Part shown: piece by piece, positions 1 to 11,875 of the stretch
How the letters are laid out: the number at the start of each line of letters is the position of its first letter
Position numbering within the stretch: the stretch's first letter is position 1
NCBI GenBank assembly: GCA_001949185.1
Contig: BDGG01000003.1
Location: 4,833,092 to 4,897,091 of the forward strand
Source: Ramazzottius varieornatus
Taxonomy: Eukaryota; Tardigrada; Eutardigrada; Parachela; Ramazzottiidae
Direction: 5' to 3'
DNA length: 64,000 nucleotides
Notes under the pieces: generated by a model
What the model was told of the DNA's origin: nothing
What the model saw: the letters and a program-made list of their open reading frames with translations, nothing else
The model's database searches: none
Made by a program: the position numbers and the translations under genes

Positions 1-69
1 ACGTGGACGGGGTGGTTAGCTTCCTTTCCTGTGATGACAACGTGTTCAAGGTATGGCCTTGAAGAACTG

Positions 70-240
70 GGAACTCAGCACCAGATTGTTCTCCGAGAGG
101 CGCACGTTCTCAGTAAAGGTGACCGCGAGGGTGCGCCATTTGAGAAACTGGCGAATGTTCCCCCAGTGGCGCACACTTTCGGTGTTATTGAGTGGAAGTA
201 TGCGCCAGCTGAGAAAGTGATCTGGCCGAGTTTCTTTGCC
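70..240. repeat. Hairpin repeat, double copy
   Basis: Two palindromic modules (AGGCGCAC...GTGCGCCATTT; AGTGGCGCAC...TATGCGCCA) ending in GGCCGAGTTTCTTTGCC. Confidence 0.7.
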
Positions 241-300
241 GTGATCTCAGCTGACCTTGTTTTTGAGATTTATGTCGAACTCATTGTGATTGTTCTGTAG

Positions 301-3300
301 GTTTGGCCGCGGTTTTCCAGCAGCGTCGTCATTGACCAAAGCTCTCCTGACACTACGGTTCCTTCAACGTTCTTTCCTTTCCACACTGTGGCCCACGTTC
401 CTTCCTCGGGCAGCGGTGTCAGTTTCTACGAGTGCGAGCTGCCCAGCTCGGCCTCTCCACACCCTTCTCAAGCTCTTGATCTGTACCAGAATCTTCCATT
501 ATCTTTCCCTGTCCAAGAATCTCATTCGCTAGTCCCGCTCTACGCCTGTTTGTTATGTCCACCCATACATTTCGATAGCGAAACCACCTTCCTCCATCAT
601 ATCTCAACCAAGCACGACCTTCCTTTCGTCCGAAACTTCTCCGATAGTCTCGGCGCCATCGCCCAACGAGACGGGCCAAACGGCGAAGCGGTCTGTTCAT
701 GGCTGAAACCCATATCAATTCACGCAGCCGATCCTACTCCACCATTCAAGAGTTCCACTCAAACAAGCCCATTAACGGACAAAGCACGGCTGACACCCCA
801 ACGGGACACTTCCGGCCCGCCGACCGAACCAAAGGAACAAGAGGCTTTTGGCTCTGTGCCAGAAAATGATCTTCCAGAAAATCTATTTTCCCCTCGTCCT
901 GACATGTTACCTTCGGATCTTCCTCCCAGCTTGTCTGTCCTTCAGTTGGAAGAACCAGAAAGCGTGGGTGTGATACGGAAGACGGAGGAAAGCCTTGTTC
1001 GGCCGACCGCACCACCATTCCAAGGTGTGGATCAGTCGGACGCCGATGATAACAGCCTCGATTCCAACTCTGTTCATTCCTATGATCCCGAAGATCTCTC
1101 CCTTCCTTATCGCTCCGAAGAGCACAACCATGGACACACTCACGAACACGGGAAGAGCAGCAGTGTGGAATGTCCCAAGTGTGATGTCGTATTGGGTAAG
1201 TAAAATTTATTCAATGATAACCTTTTCGAAATTTCTGGAATATTTTCTCCTGGATGAAAGTGCGGCTTTATGGTCTGATTTTGCAGAAGGGTGTCTGAAG
1301 TGGGTGAAAATGTTTTCTTTAAAATTTCTTGCAGGCTCGAGCAAGTCACTGGGCGGCCATATGACGATGGTCCATTCGCGCAACTCCTCCAAGACGCTGA
1401 AATGTCCGAAATGCAACTGGCACTACAAATACCAAGAAACGTTAGAAATACACATGAAAGAGAAGCATCCAGACTCGGAAGAGAGCTGTCCGTACTGTTT
1501 GACCGGGCAAAGTCATCCCCGGCTAGCCCGCGGAGAAGTCTACAGTTGTGGGTACAAGCCTTACCGCTGCGACATCTGCAACTACTCCACCACCTCCAAA
1601 GGCAACCTGACCATTCACATGCAGTCCGACAAGCATGTCAACAACGTCCAGGACCGTCAGAAGACTGGCGGGGAGGTGGCTGCTTCGAGTGCGGAAGGCT
1701 TGAGCCCTGTGGAAGAACTACCGCCGCAACCTATTGCTCGCTCGTCATCCAACAGCTCCAACCGCGGTCCCTTCCGCTGTGACATGTGCAACTACGAAAC
1801 AAACGTCTCGAGAAACCTTCGTATTCATATGACTAGTGACAAGCATCAACAGAATGCTGCCCTGTTGATGGGACACAGCAGAAGGCCGGAGGTCGGCATG
1901 ATGACAGCGCCCAATGGCATGGGAATGTTCGACGCCACCACCATGATGCAGGTTCGTGTCGCCGAATGTCCTGCATTGCCTGGCGCGCGAGTTTGGATGA
2001 AAAATGGGCTGTTAAAGTCCTTTTATCCTTTCCGTCAATTTCCGCCCGGGCTGTGCTGTTAAAAATCCGCACCCACCCGGGAGAAATGTACCGAGTCCAT
2101 AAGACGGCCAGAAAGAGAAGTTTATTGGTTTCATTTGTTTTGTATGACTGTCTTATGGTGATTTGAGTCGACTTTCATTGTTCTTTACAGCTGATGGGAA
2201 TGAATGCGGCGGACATGATGACCATGCAGCAAGCCTACATGACGTCGCTGACCAACGGGTCTTCACCCTCAACCGCACAACCATCAGTTCCAAGCGACCT
2301 AAAGCCCGCACCCCACTCATCTCCCCACATTCCCCGCATTCCCGAGGAAACAAAGGTTGTTCAGTGTCTCATCTGCGTCCATTTCCAGACTGACTCTTTC
2401 GAGGACCTCCACGAGCACGTTACGCGCGACCGCAGTGAGGCCTCGCTGGACAGCAACGAGAGCCTGATCATGAACGGCTCGCAATGTATCTGCAAATACT
2501 GCCAGTATAAAACGAACCTGAAAGCCAATTTCCAGCTGCATTGCAAGACCGACAAGCACCTCCAAAGAATGCAGCTGGTCAATCACGTTGCTGAAGGCGG
2601 CACGGAGAACGAGTGGCGCCTACAGCATCTCAGTACCTCGAACCCCGTTCAGGTGAGTTCGTCTTCTCCTCATCGTTTTCTTCCTGATCTCCTTGTAATC
2701 TATCATCTTCACCTACAAACTTGTTTCTGACCTCTCGTCTATCAAATTTGCCATGAAACTCATTCGGGAATGTTTTCGGCTAGGCAGACAGACTCGACAA
2801 GAGTTCTTCCAACTGGCGCATGCTGCCAGTGTTTTGGCTTGGAGAGGGCGCCACTTGGAAAAAACACTCTTGTCGGGTTGGTAGTTCTTGCCAAGTGGCG
2901 CACTTTCTCATTATGATTGGCCGGAGATGTGCGCCACTCAGGGAAACCACCTCGTGGAGTTTGTTTACCGAGCTTCCAATATTTTTTGAATTTTAATTAA
3001 TGGGTTCCCGTTTTTACCCCGCAGGTTCGCTGTAATGCCTGTGATTACCAGACGAGCAGTGTGACACAAATGCACCATCATTTGGAGAGTAATGAGTCGC
3101 ACGAAGTGAATCGGGCTGTGCTCTTCCGAGTGCGCGACCTTCAATTAGAGGCTAACGTAAACAAGAGTTCGCCGCATTTGCTTAATGCCTCATCATCATT
3201 TATTTCTCCCTCGTCAACACGGAAATGGAAGTTATGCTGCGCCTGCTGTAGTTTCACCAGCAAGTCTCCGGCTAGTTTCATGCAGCACATGCGTAGTGCG

Positions 3301-6300
3301 ACTCATTACCGCCATGCCCGCACTCGCAACACGGAGGAAGTCTCTTCCTCAACGACCGCCGCTCATCATCCCGACTACACTACCTTCATCTCCATCAAGG
3401 AAGACCACCCTGCGGAAGAAGGCGAGACTGATTCGGAGGAAGAACAGTTTCTAGGTAAGAGACAGTGGTATTTCGTTAATTGGAATGACTGTCGTCTCTC
3501 CGGGCGGAACCAACGATCTAGCATGTTGGAATGCCGGCGGCTGGCTGTCACTAAGCTCAAAAGGCGTTACTTTGGCCCTATCTACCTGTGTTTTCTTTCA
3601 GTGTAAATTAATAACGTGAAAATCTGACAGCTGGTAATGAAGCCGGATTACTTTGCTGAAACTTGAAAAGCCGAATATGTGATGCGTGTTTTTCTCGCGA
3701 AAAGTTTTCCAGCAACTTGAACTTGCTGATCAAGCACTTAAAATTTCACTGGTGCTTGACGTTTATAACCCTCATCGGTACTTTTCCTCATTACTGATTA
3801 GCATTCGCGTAGGGGGTAAACACGGAAGGCTGAAAGTTGCGTTTTGCCGTTTCAGTTTGCCTTCGTCAATATTCTCCTGAATATTTTTTCTGGATATATC
3901 CAGGCTTTTGTTGAATTTTCGGAGCCAGGTTGTGAACGTTTTTCTCGCCTCTGAACTTTTCTTTTAACAGACTGATAAAAAAACTGGAATATTTTTTGGC
4001 AGTTTCGGTTTTGAATATTTCGGATATTTATTCGGTTTCGAATATTTTGGACATTTTTCGCAGTTTAGTTTAGTTCCTTTACTGTTTCGATTTTCGGTCG
4101 CCTTCATTTTCTCACTCGGCATGTTGTTGTAGATGAGCGCGAGCAGGCCCTGCTGGAAGTCCAAGAAGAACCCACCGATCGCTCTTCCCGCCCGCATCCG
4201 GTCTTCATGTGTCCCCTCTGCCAAGAGCCTTCCTACAGCAGAGACCGGCTGAAGCTCCATCTCACCGGCAAGCACAAGGTGGACGCTGGTGAAGCCCTGT
4301 CCAAGCTAATGCGTCTAGTGGAGACCTCCGATACCTGGACCGAGGGCGCCGTGTCGCGGGAGCCATCACCGTCCTCCACGACGTCTGAAGCCGAAGGCGA
4401 CAAGGCCCTACACCTTTCAGAAGCCAGCCATCATAATCACCATGACATGCACGACGTCTATCGGTGCCAAAAGTGCTCGGAGAACTTCAAGAACATTGAA
4501 CAGCTGTACGCACACCAGAACGACAAGTGTCAGCTGGAGCTGAAACAGACCCCGCGAGGCCCGGGTTACCTGTGCTGGAAGAAGGGCTGTAATCAGTACT
4601 TTAAGAGCAAGCAGAGCCTCCAGATGCATTTCACCGAGATCCATGCGAGGAAAGCCCAAGCTGGAATAACGCAACACGTTGAAGTAAGTACCCCCTCCAC
4701 CTTCTCGCTCAGTCGGAGAACCTCAACGAACAAAATTTCGTCCTGGCATAATTATTAGCCTGGACAAAATTTTTGACCACCGGCCGAAAGCGACAACGCT
4801 TTGATTGATTGTCAGTTTAGCCGGGAGATGCCGCTTTCGGCCAGTGGGCAAAAAGTTTCTCCGGGCCAGTAATTAGGTTAGACGTGTGTACGTCATCACA
4901 TACTCGCACACAGGGGCCTAACTTTCATTAGGCCATGCATGTATGCAAGTTCACGTTAGATTGCGCCGCTGTGCGTAATAATTCACCACCTGCGTACAGG
5001 AAGCTGCATGTGTTTTGCAGGGTCCTTGTATGCAGGTGGATGAAAACCTTTCCACTGTTTACTGGCTGGTTTGTTTGCAGTCGTAAAGGGTGCTTTTGTT
5101 CCTTCTAGAATCTTCACGATTCGGACGGTGCCAGCACACCGCACACCGACGAGAACTCGCAGAACGGCGACGGCGAGATGGACGACGAGCTGAACTCGAC
5201 TTCCCTGGCAGAGTCCGGCTACCGCGACGTGACCCGCAAATACAAGTGCCACCGGTGCAAGCTTGCCTTCACCAACCAGAACTACTTGACAGCCCACAAC
5301 AAGACCCCTCAACACCGCAAAGGCGAGAAGAGCAACTATTCCATGGAGAAGTATATGGACCCCAACCGCCCTTACAAGTGCGAAGTCTGTCGCGAATCAT
5401 TCACCCAGAAAAACATCCTCCTCGTCCACTACAACTCTGTTTCTCACCTACACAAATTGAAGAAGTACCGCAACCAGCAAGACAGGAAGTTCAGCAACTT
5501 CGAAGCCAACACTGAAGCAGTTTCCCCTGTTCCGAAAAGACCTTCCTCAAACTCGCTCGAAGACGATTCGAAGCCTTACCGCTGTAAAGTTTGTAAAGTA
5601 GCTTACGCCAACGCTTCCAACCTCGACATTCATGTGCGTTCTGTCGCTCATCAGAGTCGCATGGCCAAAGCTCAGTGTGTGACGATCTTACCGGTTTCCA
5701 GCGCCGTGGATCTGTCGCAGTCGGTCCAGCGGGAACACGCAAGTCCGGACAGGATGGAGGAGGACGAAGAAGTGGTGTCGTTGCCGCCAGTGTCCAACCT
5801 GGACGAGAAAGAAAAGGAGTCAGTTTTTCAGAGAGTACCGCAGTCTAGGTCGGTGAGCCCAACCGTGACAAGGAGGACGGTTGGAAGAGGGAGAGGGAAC
5901 GTGGGATGGATGTCCATGATGGAGAATATCGGCTTGGAAGTCGTTCAGCACGGCCTTGAGGTGCGCACTGGAAAAATACATAATTATTAGTTCGAGAATT
6001 CGGTGAATAATTCGTAGAAAAATGGCGACAAGGTCGTTTTTCTCAAGTGGCGCACGCTTGCGGCCATTTACGCTAAAACCGTGCGCCGCTGGGGAAGACA
6101 GTCTTGTCGAGCTTCCAATTTGGCAAATGAAATTCATTTGTCGTCCTACAATTGATCCTTCTTTGTTTAGAATGGCCAGAAGCCCTTGAAGAAGTCTAAG
6201 GACACGACCTTAGAGCCCGTCGAAGGTGAAAATTCGATACCTGACAAAGCATCATCAAAGAACGAGTGCCAAGTCTGTCACAAGCAGTTCTCCTCACAAT

Positions 6301-9300
6301 GGATCCTCAAAGTCCACAAAGAGTCCTCTCACGGTGACTTTATCCCCAGTAAGATCCTCGAAGCCGTCGCCAGCGAGTACCGCAAGACCATCCGCGCGGA
6401 CAAGTCTAAACAGAAACGTCCGATGGAAGCCGAGCCTTCCTCAAAAACAACCGAGAAAGACTCGCCGAAGAAACTTCGAGAATCCCAACAAGCCAACATT
6501 ACTTCTTCCAGTCCACAACCCTCCACTTCTTCTTCGACCAACGCTGCTAACTCGTATGCAGCTGACTTGATGGCTGCCCAAGCCATGCAGTTACTACCGT
6601 TGCTCTACCCTGGGTTAGGCATGGCCGGAATGAACATGATGGGACTACAAGCCGCCATGATGAACCTCCAGCCTCAGCTGATGGCCAACAACGGGCAGTA
6701 TCTAGAAGCACTCGGCTTACCTGACCTGTCCAAAGGGGGTTCAGGCCAGGCTTCGGCCAAAGGGTACCAGGTTGGGCAGAACGGGGAGAAGAGGAACCGG
6801 ACGAGGATCACTGAAGAGCAGCAGGCGATCCTCCGAGCCAACTTTGACATCAAAAGTTCGCCTTCGGATGAGCTGCTCCAGTGTCTCTGTGAACAGACGG
6901 GGTTAGAACTGAAGGTGGTGAAGCACTGGTACAGGAACACGCTGTTCAAAGAGAGACAGAGGAACAAAGACTCACCGTACAACTTCAACGTCCCGCCGAA
7001 TCCCAACTCGGTTGTGGAAGATGCTTCTTCGTCTGAAAGAGGGGAAGAAAGACCGAGTGTCATTGAATCGGTGGTGAATGCAGAACCGAGAAGGGAGGTG
7101 AAGGAAGAGAAGATCAGGGTACCGGTCATTGTCAAGAGGGAGAAGAGTGTCGATTCGGTGGTGGAGGAAGCGACTAGTCGGTCCATGAGGGATACTTCCG
7201 TCAGTCAGATGACCATGTCGACTCCATCGCCTACTCCGGGATTCAACGGTCCTCTGTCGACAAGCGGATCTATCAGCCAGCAGTTCCAGATGGGTGAGGA
7301 TCGTGGTGGTGGGAAGAGAGCTAATCGGACCAGATTCACCGAACTCCAGGTAAGAAATGAAGAAGTCCAATGTCTAAAATTCCTGGATGCAGAAGTCGAA
7401 AATCTAAACTTGTCTGGTGACGTCACTATTCTTCCATTGTCCCGGAAATGATGCCCTGGTCATGTTGTTAAGTTTTATACAATAACCTAGGTGAAATTTG
7501 ACGCGGTTATGTTGACAAGGGGTTGATTGATTGATTGTTTGTTATGGTAGATCAAAGCCCTGCAAGATTATTTCGATCGGAACGCTTACCCGAAAGACGA
7601 CGATCTGGAGGATCTCAGTCGTGCTTTGGACCTCCAGCCCCGCGTGATCACCGTCTGGTTCCAGAACGCTCGACAGAAAGCGCGCAAGTCGTACGAGAAC
7701 ACCACACCACCGGAAGAAGAAGCTCCGGTGATCCGTACGCCCAGCCTGAACTACCAGTGCAAGAAGTGCCTGCAGGTCTTCCAGAAATACTACGAGTTGA
7801 TTCGTCACCAACGCGTCCAGTGCTCCGGAACATCGGCAGGCCTCAACATGAAGGACATTGACGACGCTTGTAGCGTGGCTTCCGCCAGCTCCGTAACCTC
7901 GTCCAAACTGGGATCGGTGAAGGCGGAACGCGACCTGAGTAACGGCGGTGGTACATACACCAACACCATACCGGTTGCGTCTGTCCTTGCAGCAGCGCCC
8001 TTCATGTTCTCTGGTCTCTACCCAGCCAACAGCCCCTTCGGCATGCTTCAGATGGAGGCGATATCGAATCCTGTGCCTGGGACATCGCAGAGTGCGGGAT
8101 CATCGCCGCTACCGCTGGGTCCGGGGAAGAGAAAGGTGTCATCGGATGACGAGAACGACGGTGGCGAGTCGGGCAGCAAGCGAGTGCGGACGACCATCGC
8201 GCCTGAACAGCTGGATTTCTTGCTTCAACAGTACAAGATCGACCAGAACCCTAGCCGAAAGACGCTGGAACATGTCGCTGCAAGAACAGGTACGACCGCA
8301 ACCCTTTCAAAAGCATGCGCCGGTTCAACCGGCTGCGTTGTCATAAAGGCGCGCTACTTCATATGGATAATGTACCTTGGGGATCGCTTTGATGGCAACT
8401 TTCCTCTCTTGTCTTACTGCGGCTGTTGCTCTGTTTGAAAGACTTGATCCAGTCGCTGAAAATGGCTCGGATTCTGACAGGGTTCTCTTTGTTTGTAGGT
8501 CTGAAGAAGAGAGTGGTACAGGTGTGGTACCAAAACACTCGCGCACGAGACCGCAAAGGCGCGCTGAATGTCAAACAAGTCAACAAGCGCTGTCCGGTGT
8601 GCCGTTTGAAATTCTCCGCTCGCAACACCCTGGAAGCCCACATTTCCACCAAGCACGCGGATATCTACTGTAAAGGAGATGTCAACGTGGACAGCCTTCC
8701 CGACACTGATGGAGGCGACTCAGCCGATGATCATTCCATGGCGCGATCTACACCCAGCCCCGTTCCTCTTCCACCAAAGGTACCATCCCCTCCTTCCGAG
8801 CTGATCTCATATTTGTCACACCGACTGGCTTCAAGTTCTTTACAGTTTTCAAAATCGATCTTTTGTCAAATTATTTATATTTTGATTTTTTAGGTGGCTC
8901 TTCCGTCCTCTTCCGCCTCGACATTGCACATGTCTTACTCGATGCAACGTTCTTACGAAGAAGCCATGAAGAAGTTTCTGACCAACACCGAGATCACACC
9001 TTCCATCCCGCTGTCCCAGCCAACTTCCGTCATCGTTAAAGCCAACCCGAAGCCGTCTTCCACATCAACCGACGCACCGCTGGACCTATCCGCGCCAGCG
9101 ACCTCCAGTAAGCAATCCACTTCTTCGACAGTCACTGCAGCTTCTCTAGCCATGCTGGGCGCCTTCAATAACCACGACGACAGCTATGGTGGCGACCAAG
9201 AAAGTAGCGATCAGGAGGACGGCTCGAACATGCGTGGCGGCGATGGTTCCGTCAGCCAGAGTGGCCGACAGGGCAAACGGTACAGAACTCAGATGAGCAA

Positions 9301-11375
9301 CGCCCAGTTGAAAGTCATGAAGAGGCTTTTCGATGACTATAAGACACCGTCGATGGTCGAATGTGAAACGGTGGGAGAAGCCATCGGTCTGCCCAAAAGA
9401 GTCGTCCAGGTAACTTTCCCATCGAACCGGACAACCATTCTTGGGTCGGCACGGTAGAAAAAAAGCAATATAGACATGTCTGTCAAGGCTGTGCCCAGCA
9501 AGGCTTTGACAGCAGTAAGTACCTAATTCGAAGATGTTTTCAGTTTTCTGTTCTTGGTAGGTATGGTTTCAGAATGCTCGAGCGAAGGACAAGAAGAACC
9601 CGCGGCCCGCCGGTTTCGAGGGGGGTAAACCACCGATCACGGACCACTGCCCCATGTGCAACGTCACCTTCTCGACCAAGCTCACCCTGCAGGACCACCT
9701 CTTCACCAAGGAACACATCGGCCAGCTGAAAAAGAGCGAAGACTGCCACGACGGACCTTCAACCAGCTCCATGATGGCTCGTCTGTCCTCTCCAGCACCG
9801 AAAGCCGATCGTGAACCTGTTCGACAGAGCGTCGTTGTGACCAACCATGCCAAGAAGAGCCCGAGAGAGGGAAGTGGCGACAGGAAGCACGTGAACGAAG
9901 TGTCGCAGTCCGCTTCGAAGAAAGCACAGAGCGCGAAGAACGAAGCGTCGGATCAACTGGCGCGAACACAGCAAAGTATTCAGCAGATGCAACAAGCGGC
10001 GGTGGCTCAAGCCGCCATGAATCCGTACGGAGATTTGAGTGCCATGATGATGAATGGCGCCATGGACCCGATGATGGCCTACATGTGCGCCATGAACCCG
10101 TACTACAATCCAGCCGCCATGCTGAATCCGTATGCCGGTAAGAATAACTATACACACAAAAAAGCTCAGGAACAGGACCTCGAAATTAATGTCTGAAAAG
10201 TAATACGGGGGCTTCAGGCTCGCCAGACAAGCTCGACCAGATTGTCTCACCAAGTGGCGCACTTCTCGAGCCGATGACACTAGAGCCGTGCGCCACGTAC
10301 GGAAACACTCAATCTCAACGAGATAGTTTTTTCCAGGTCGCGCACTCCACCAGCCGAAAATACAGAGACTGCGCGCCACTTTGAAAAAGCATCTGATTCA
10401 GTTTCGTTTGCCAGGCTTCCATGTATAGTCGAAAAGATAACAAAAGATAGCAAAACTACTAACACCTCTGTCAAAAAATCAACTAAATTAAAAGCCGAAC
10501 TTTCGAAAACGATAATACAGAAATTTGTGAACAGGTTTTGACGGTGATGTTTTTGTAGGTCTGATGTACATGGGTGATCCAACCGTTCATGGCACAGCTC
10601 TCCACAATCTTCAGCTCCCGCCCGGTGTAGCTGAGCAGATCTTCTCCAAGCTGAATTCAAACGAAAGGTCGGCGAATCCGTCCGCGGTGGCTTTTGCCCA
10701 AGACGGAAAGCGGTTGAGCGACCTCCGCGAAGTCGTATCCGCTTCGGACTTTGCCTGTGCCACCAGCAGTCAGAGCGACATTGGCAGTGTGTGTCGCAAA
10801 TGTCAAACAGTCTTCCCGACGGAAGCCAACTGTAAAGCCCACCAGAGCAGCCTGTGCTTCCCGGGATCGAAAGACCCAAAGAATATCCTGAAACTCCAAC
10901 AGGTAATGAGAAATTGACCGAATAATCGGAAATTCGAAGCTCCGTAAACACACAGACAGATAAGCTAACAAACTTTTCAAGATTAGTTTAGCAAGCGGCG
11001 CGCGTTTTCGGTGTGACCGGCTGTAAGCGCGCGTCACGCGGGCAAGCAATCTTGCCGAGTTTGACAGTCTTTCCAAGTGACGCACATACCAGTGTCAGAG
11101 GCTGAATGTGTGCGCCACTTAAACAAACGCTGTTGCCGAACTCGCACTCCAACTCAAAATTTGAATTTCAAGTTTTCGAATTTTACTGAGTTCTCCTGCT
11201 GTTTTTCCAGATTCATTTCCATTGTACGGTATGCCAGAAACAGTTGCCGACCATCACGGACTTCAAGCAGCACTGCAGTACACCGTCACACCAAAAGAAT
11301 CGGCACAGTCAAGCAACGCCTTCCCTGAAGAAGACATCTTCCGGTGCACATTTGGAAGAGAAGCGGAACCGATGA
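301..11375 (+). CDS. ZFHX: ZFHX3/4-like (zfh2-type) zinc-finger homeobox transcription factor, 5'-partial
   Basis: Nuclear DNA-binding regulator of the ZFHX3/ZFHX4/zfh-2 family. Thirteen exons join in frame: 301-1195, 1335-1951, 2191-2652, 3025-3454, 4133-4683, 5109-5960, 6171-7349, 7551-8289, 8499-8779, 8894-9409, 9561-10137, 10559-10902, 11211-11375. They sum to 7608 nt (2535 residues). Many C2H2 fingers precede and intersperse four homeodomains: about 6790-6970 (helix 3 with [13 protein letters not shown]), 7312-7690 ([12 protein letters not shown]), 8180-8560 ([13 protein letters not shown]) and 9276-9600 ([12 protein letters not shown]). Homeodomains 2-4 are each cut by an intron; the first is not. 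A last C2H2 finger sits just before the TGA at 11373. The reading frame is closed by TAG at 298 just before the first exon, so 301 is an acceptor and upstream coding exons lie outside the window. Four homeodomains match ZFHX3/4; fly zfh2 has three (family knowledge). Confidence 0.93.
2782..2980. repeat. Hairpin repeat, double copy
   Basis: In ZFHX intron 2653-3024; modules at about 2813-2860 and 2892-2945, outer ends GGCAGACAGACTCGAC and GAGTTTGTTTACCGAG. Confidence 0.8.
4749..4876. mobile_element. Foldback element in a ZFHX intron
   Basis: The arms (TAATTATTAGCC ... ACCGGCCGAAAGCG and CGCTTTCGGCCAGT ... GGCCAGTAATTA) are inverted repeats about 45 nt long around a short centre. Distinct from the common hairpin family. 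Confidence 0.55.
6025..6123. repeat. Hairpin repeat, single copy
   Basis: In ZFHX intron 5961-6170 (210 nt); CAAGTGGCGCACGC and CCGTGCGCCGCTGG arms, ending CTTGTCGAGCTTCC. Confidence 0.8.
10215..10420. repeat. Hairpin repeat, double copy
   Basis: In ZFHX intron 10138-10558; first module CAAGTGGCGCAC/GTGCGCCACG, second more decayed. Confidence 0.8.
10970..11150. repeat. Hairpin repeat, double copy
   Basis: In ZFHX intron 10903-11210; divergent first module, second CAAGTGACGCAC/GTGCGCCACTT. Confidence 0.75.
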
Positions 11376-11857
11376 AGCTGATCCAGACTTCGCATAGAGA
11401 GATTCTCGTTTTTTTGTTGAACATAACCTGTGAAAGACTGCGCATGACAGTCTGCATGCGGATGACGGTTCATAGCCGGTTGGGACATAGCTGGAATAGT
11501 TTCTATTATCTCTTGACGTGTTGAGTGTATTCATTCCCAAGAAGTTTTCCTGAAATCGATGATTCTTCCTTTCTGTTTTTTGCCAAATGACAGCAATAAT
11601 CTCATTCTCTCCTATTTTTCCTTTTCCGAAGACTTTGACATTTTATTCTTTAATTTACGGATGTCACTGCTGCGATCGCAGCAGTCCTCTTGATTTCCGC
11701 AAGAGATGAAACCATTGTTTTTTGAATTTTATTGGTATTTTATGTGGCTACCAAGCTTCCTTGTTCCTTGCTGTACGTTTTGTTTTTCTCTTTTAGCCGT
11801 AAATCTCGACGGACTCCACTGCGAACCGCTTACACTTATGTACATTACAAGTGTCAC

Positions 11858-11863
11858 AATAAA
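11858..11863 (+). terminator. Polyadenylation signal AATAAA downstream of the ZFHX-like gene
   Basis: A canonical AATAAA lies about 480 nt after the ZFHX stop codon in an A/T-rich stretch, the expected place for a 3' UTR end. A second AATAAA overlaps it. Confidence 0.5.
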
Positions 11864-11875
11864 TAAAATTAATGA

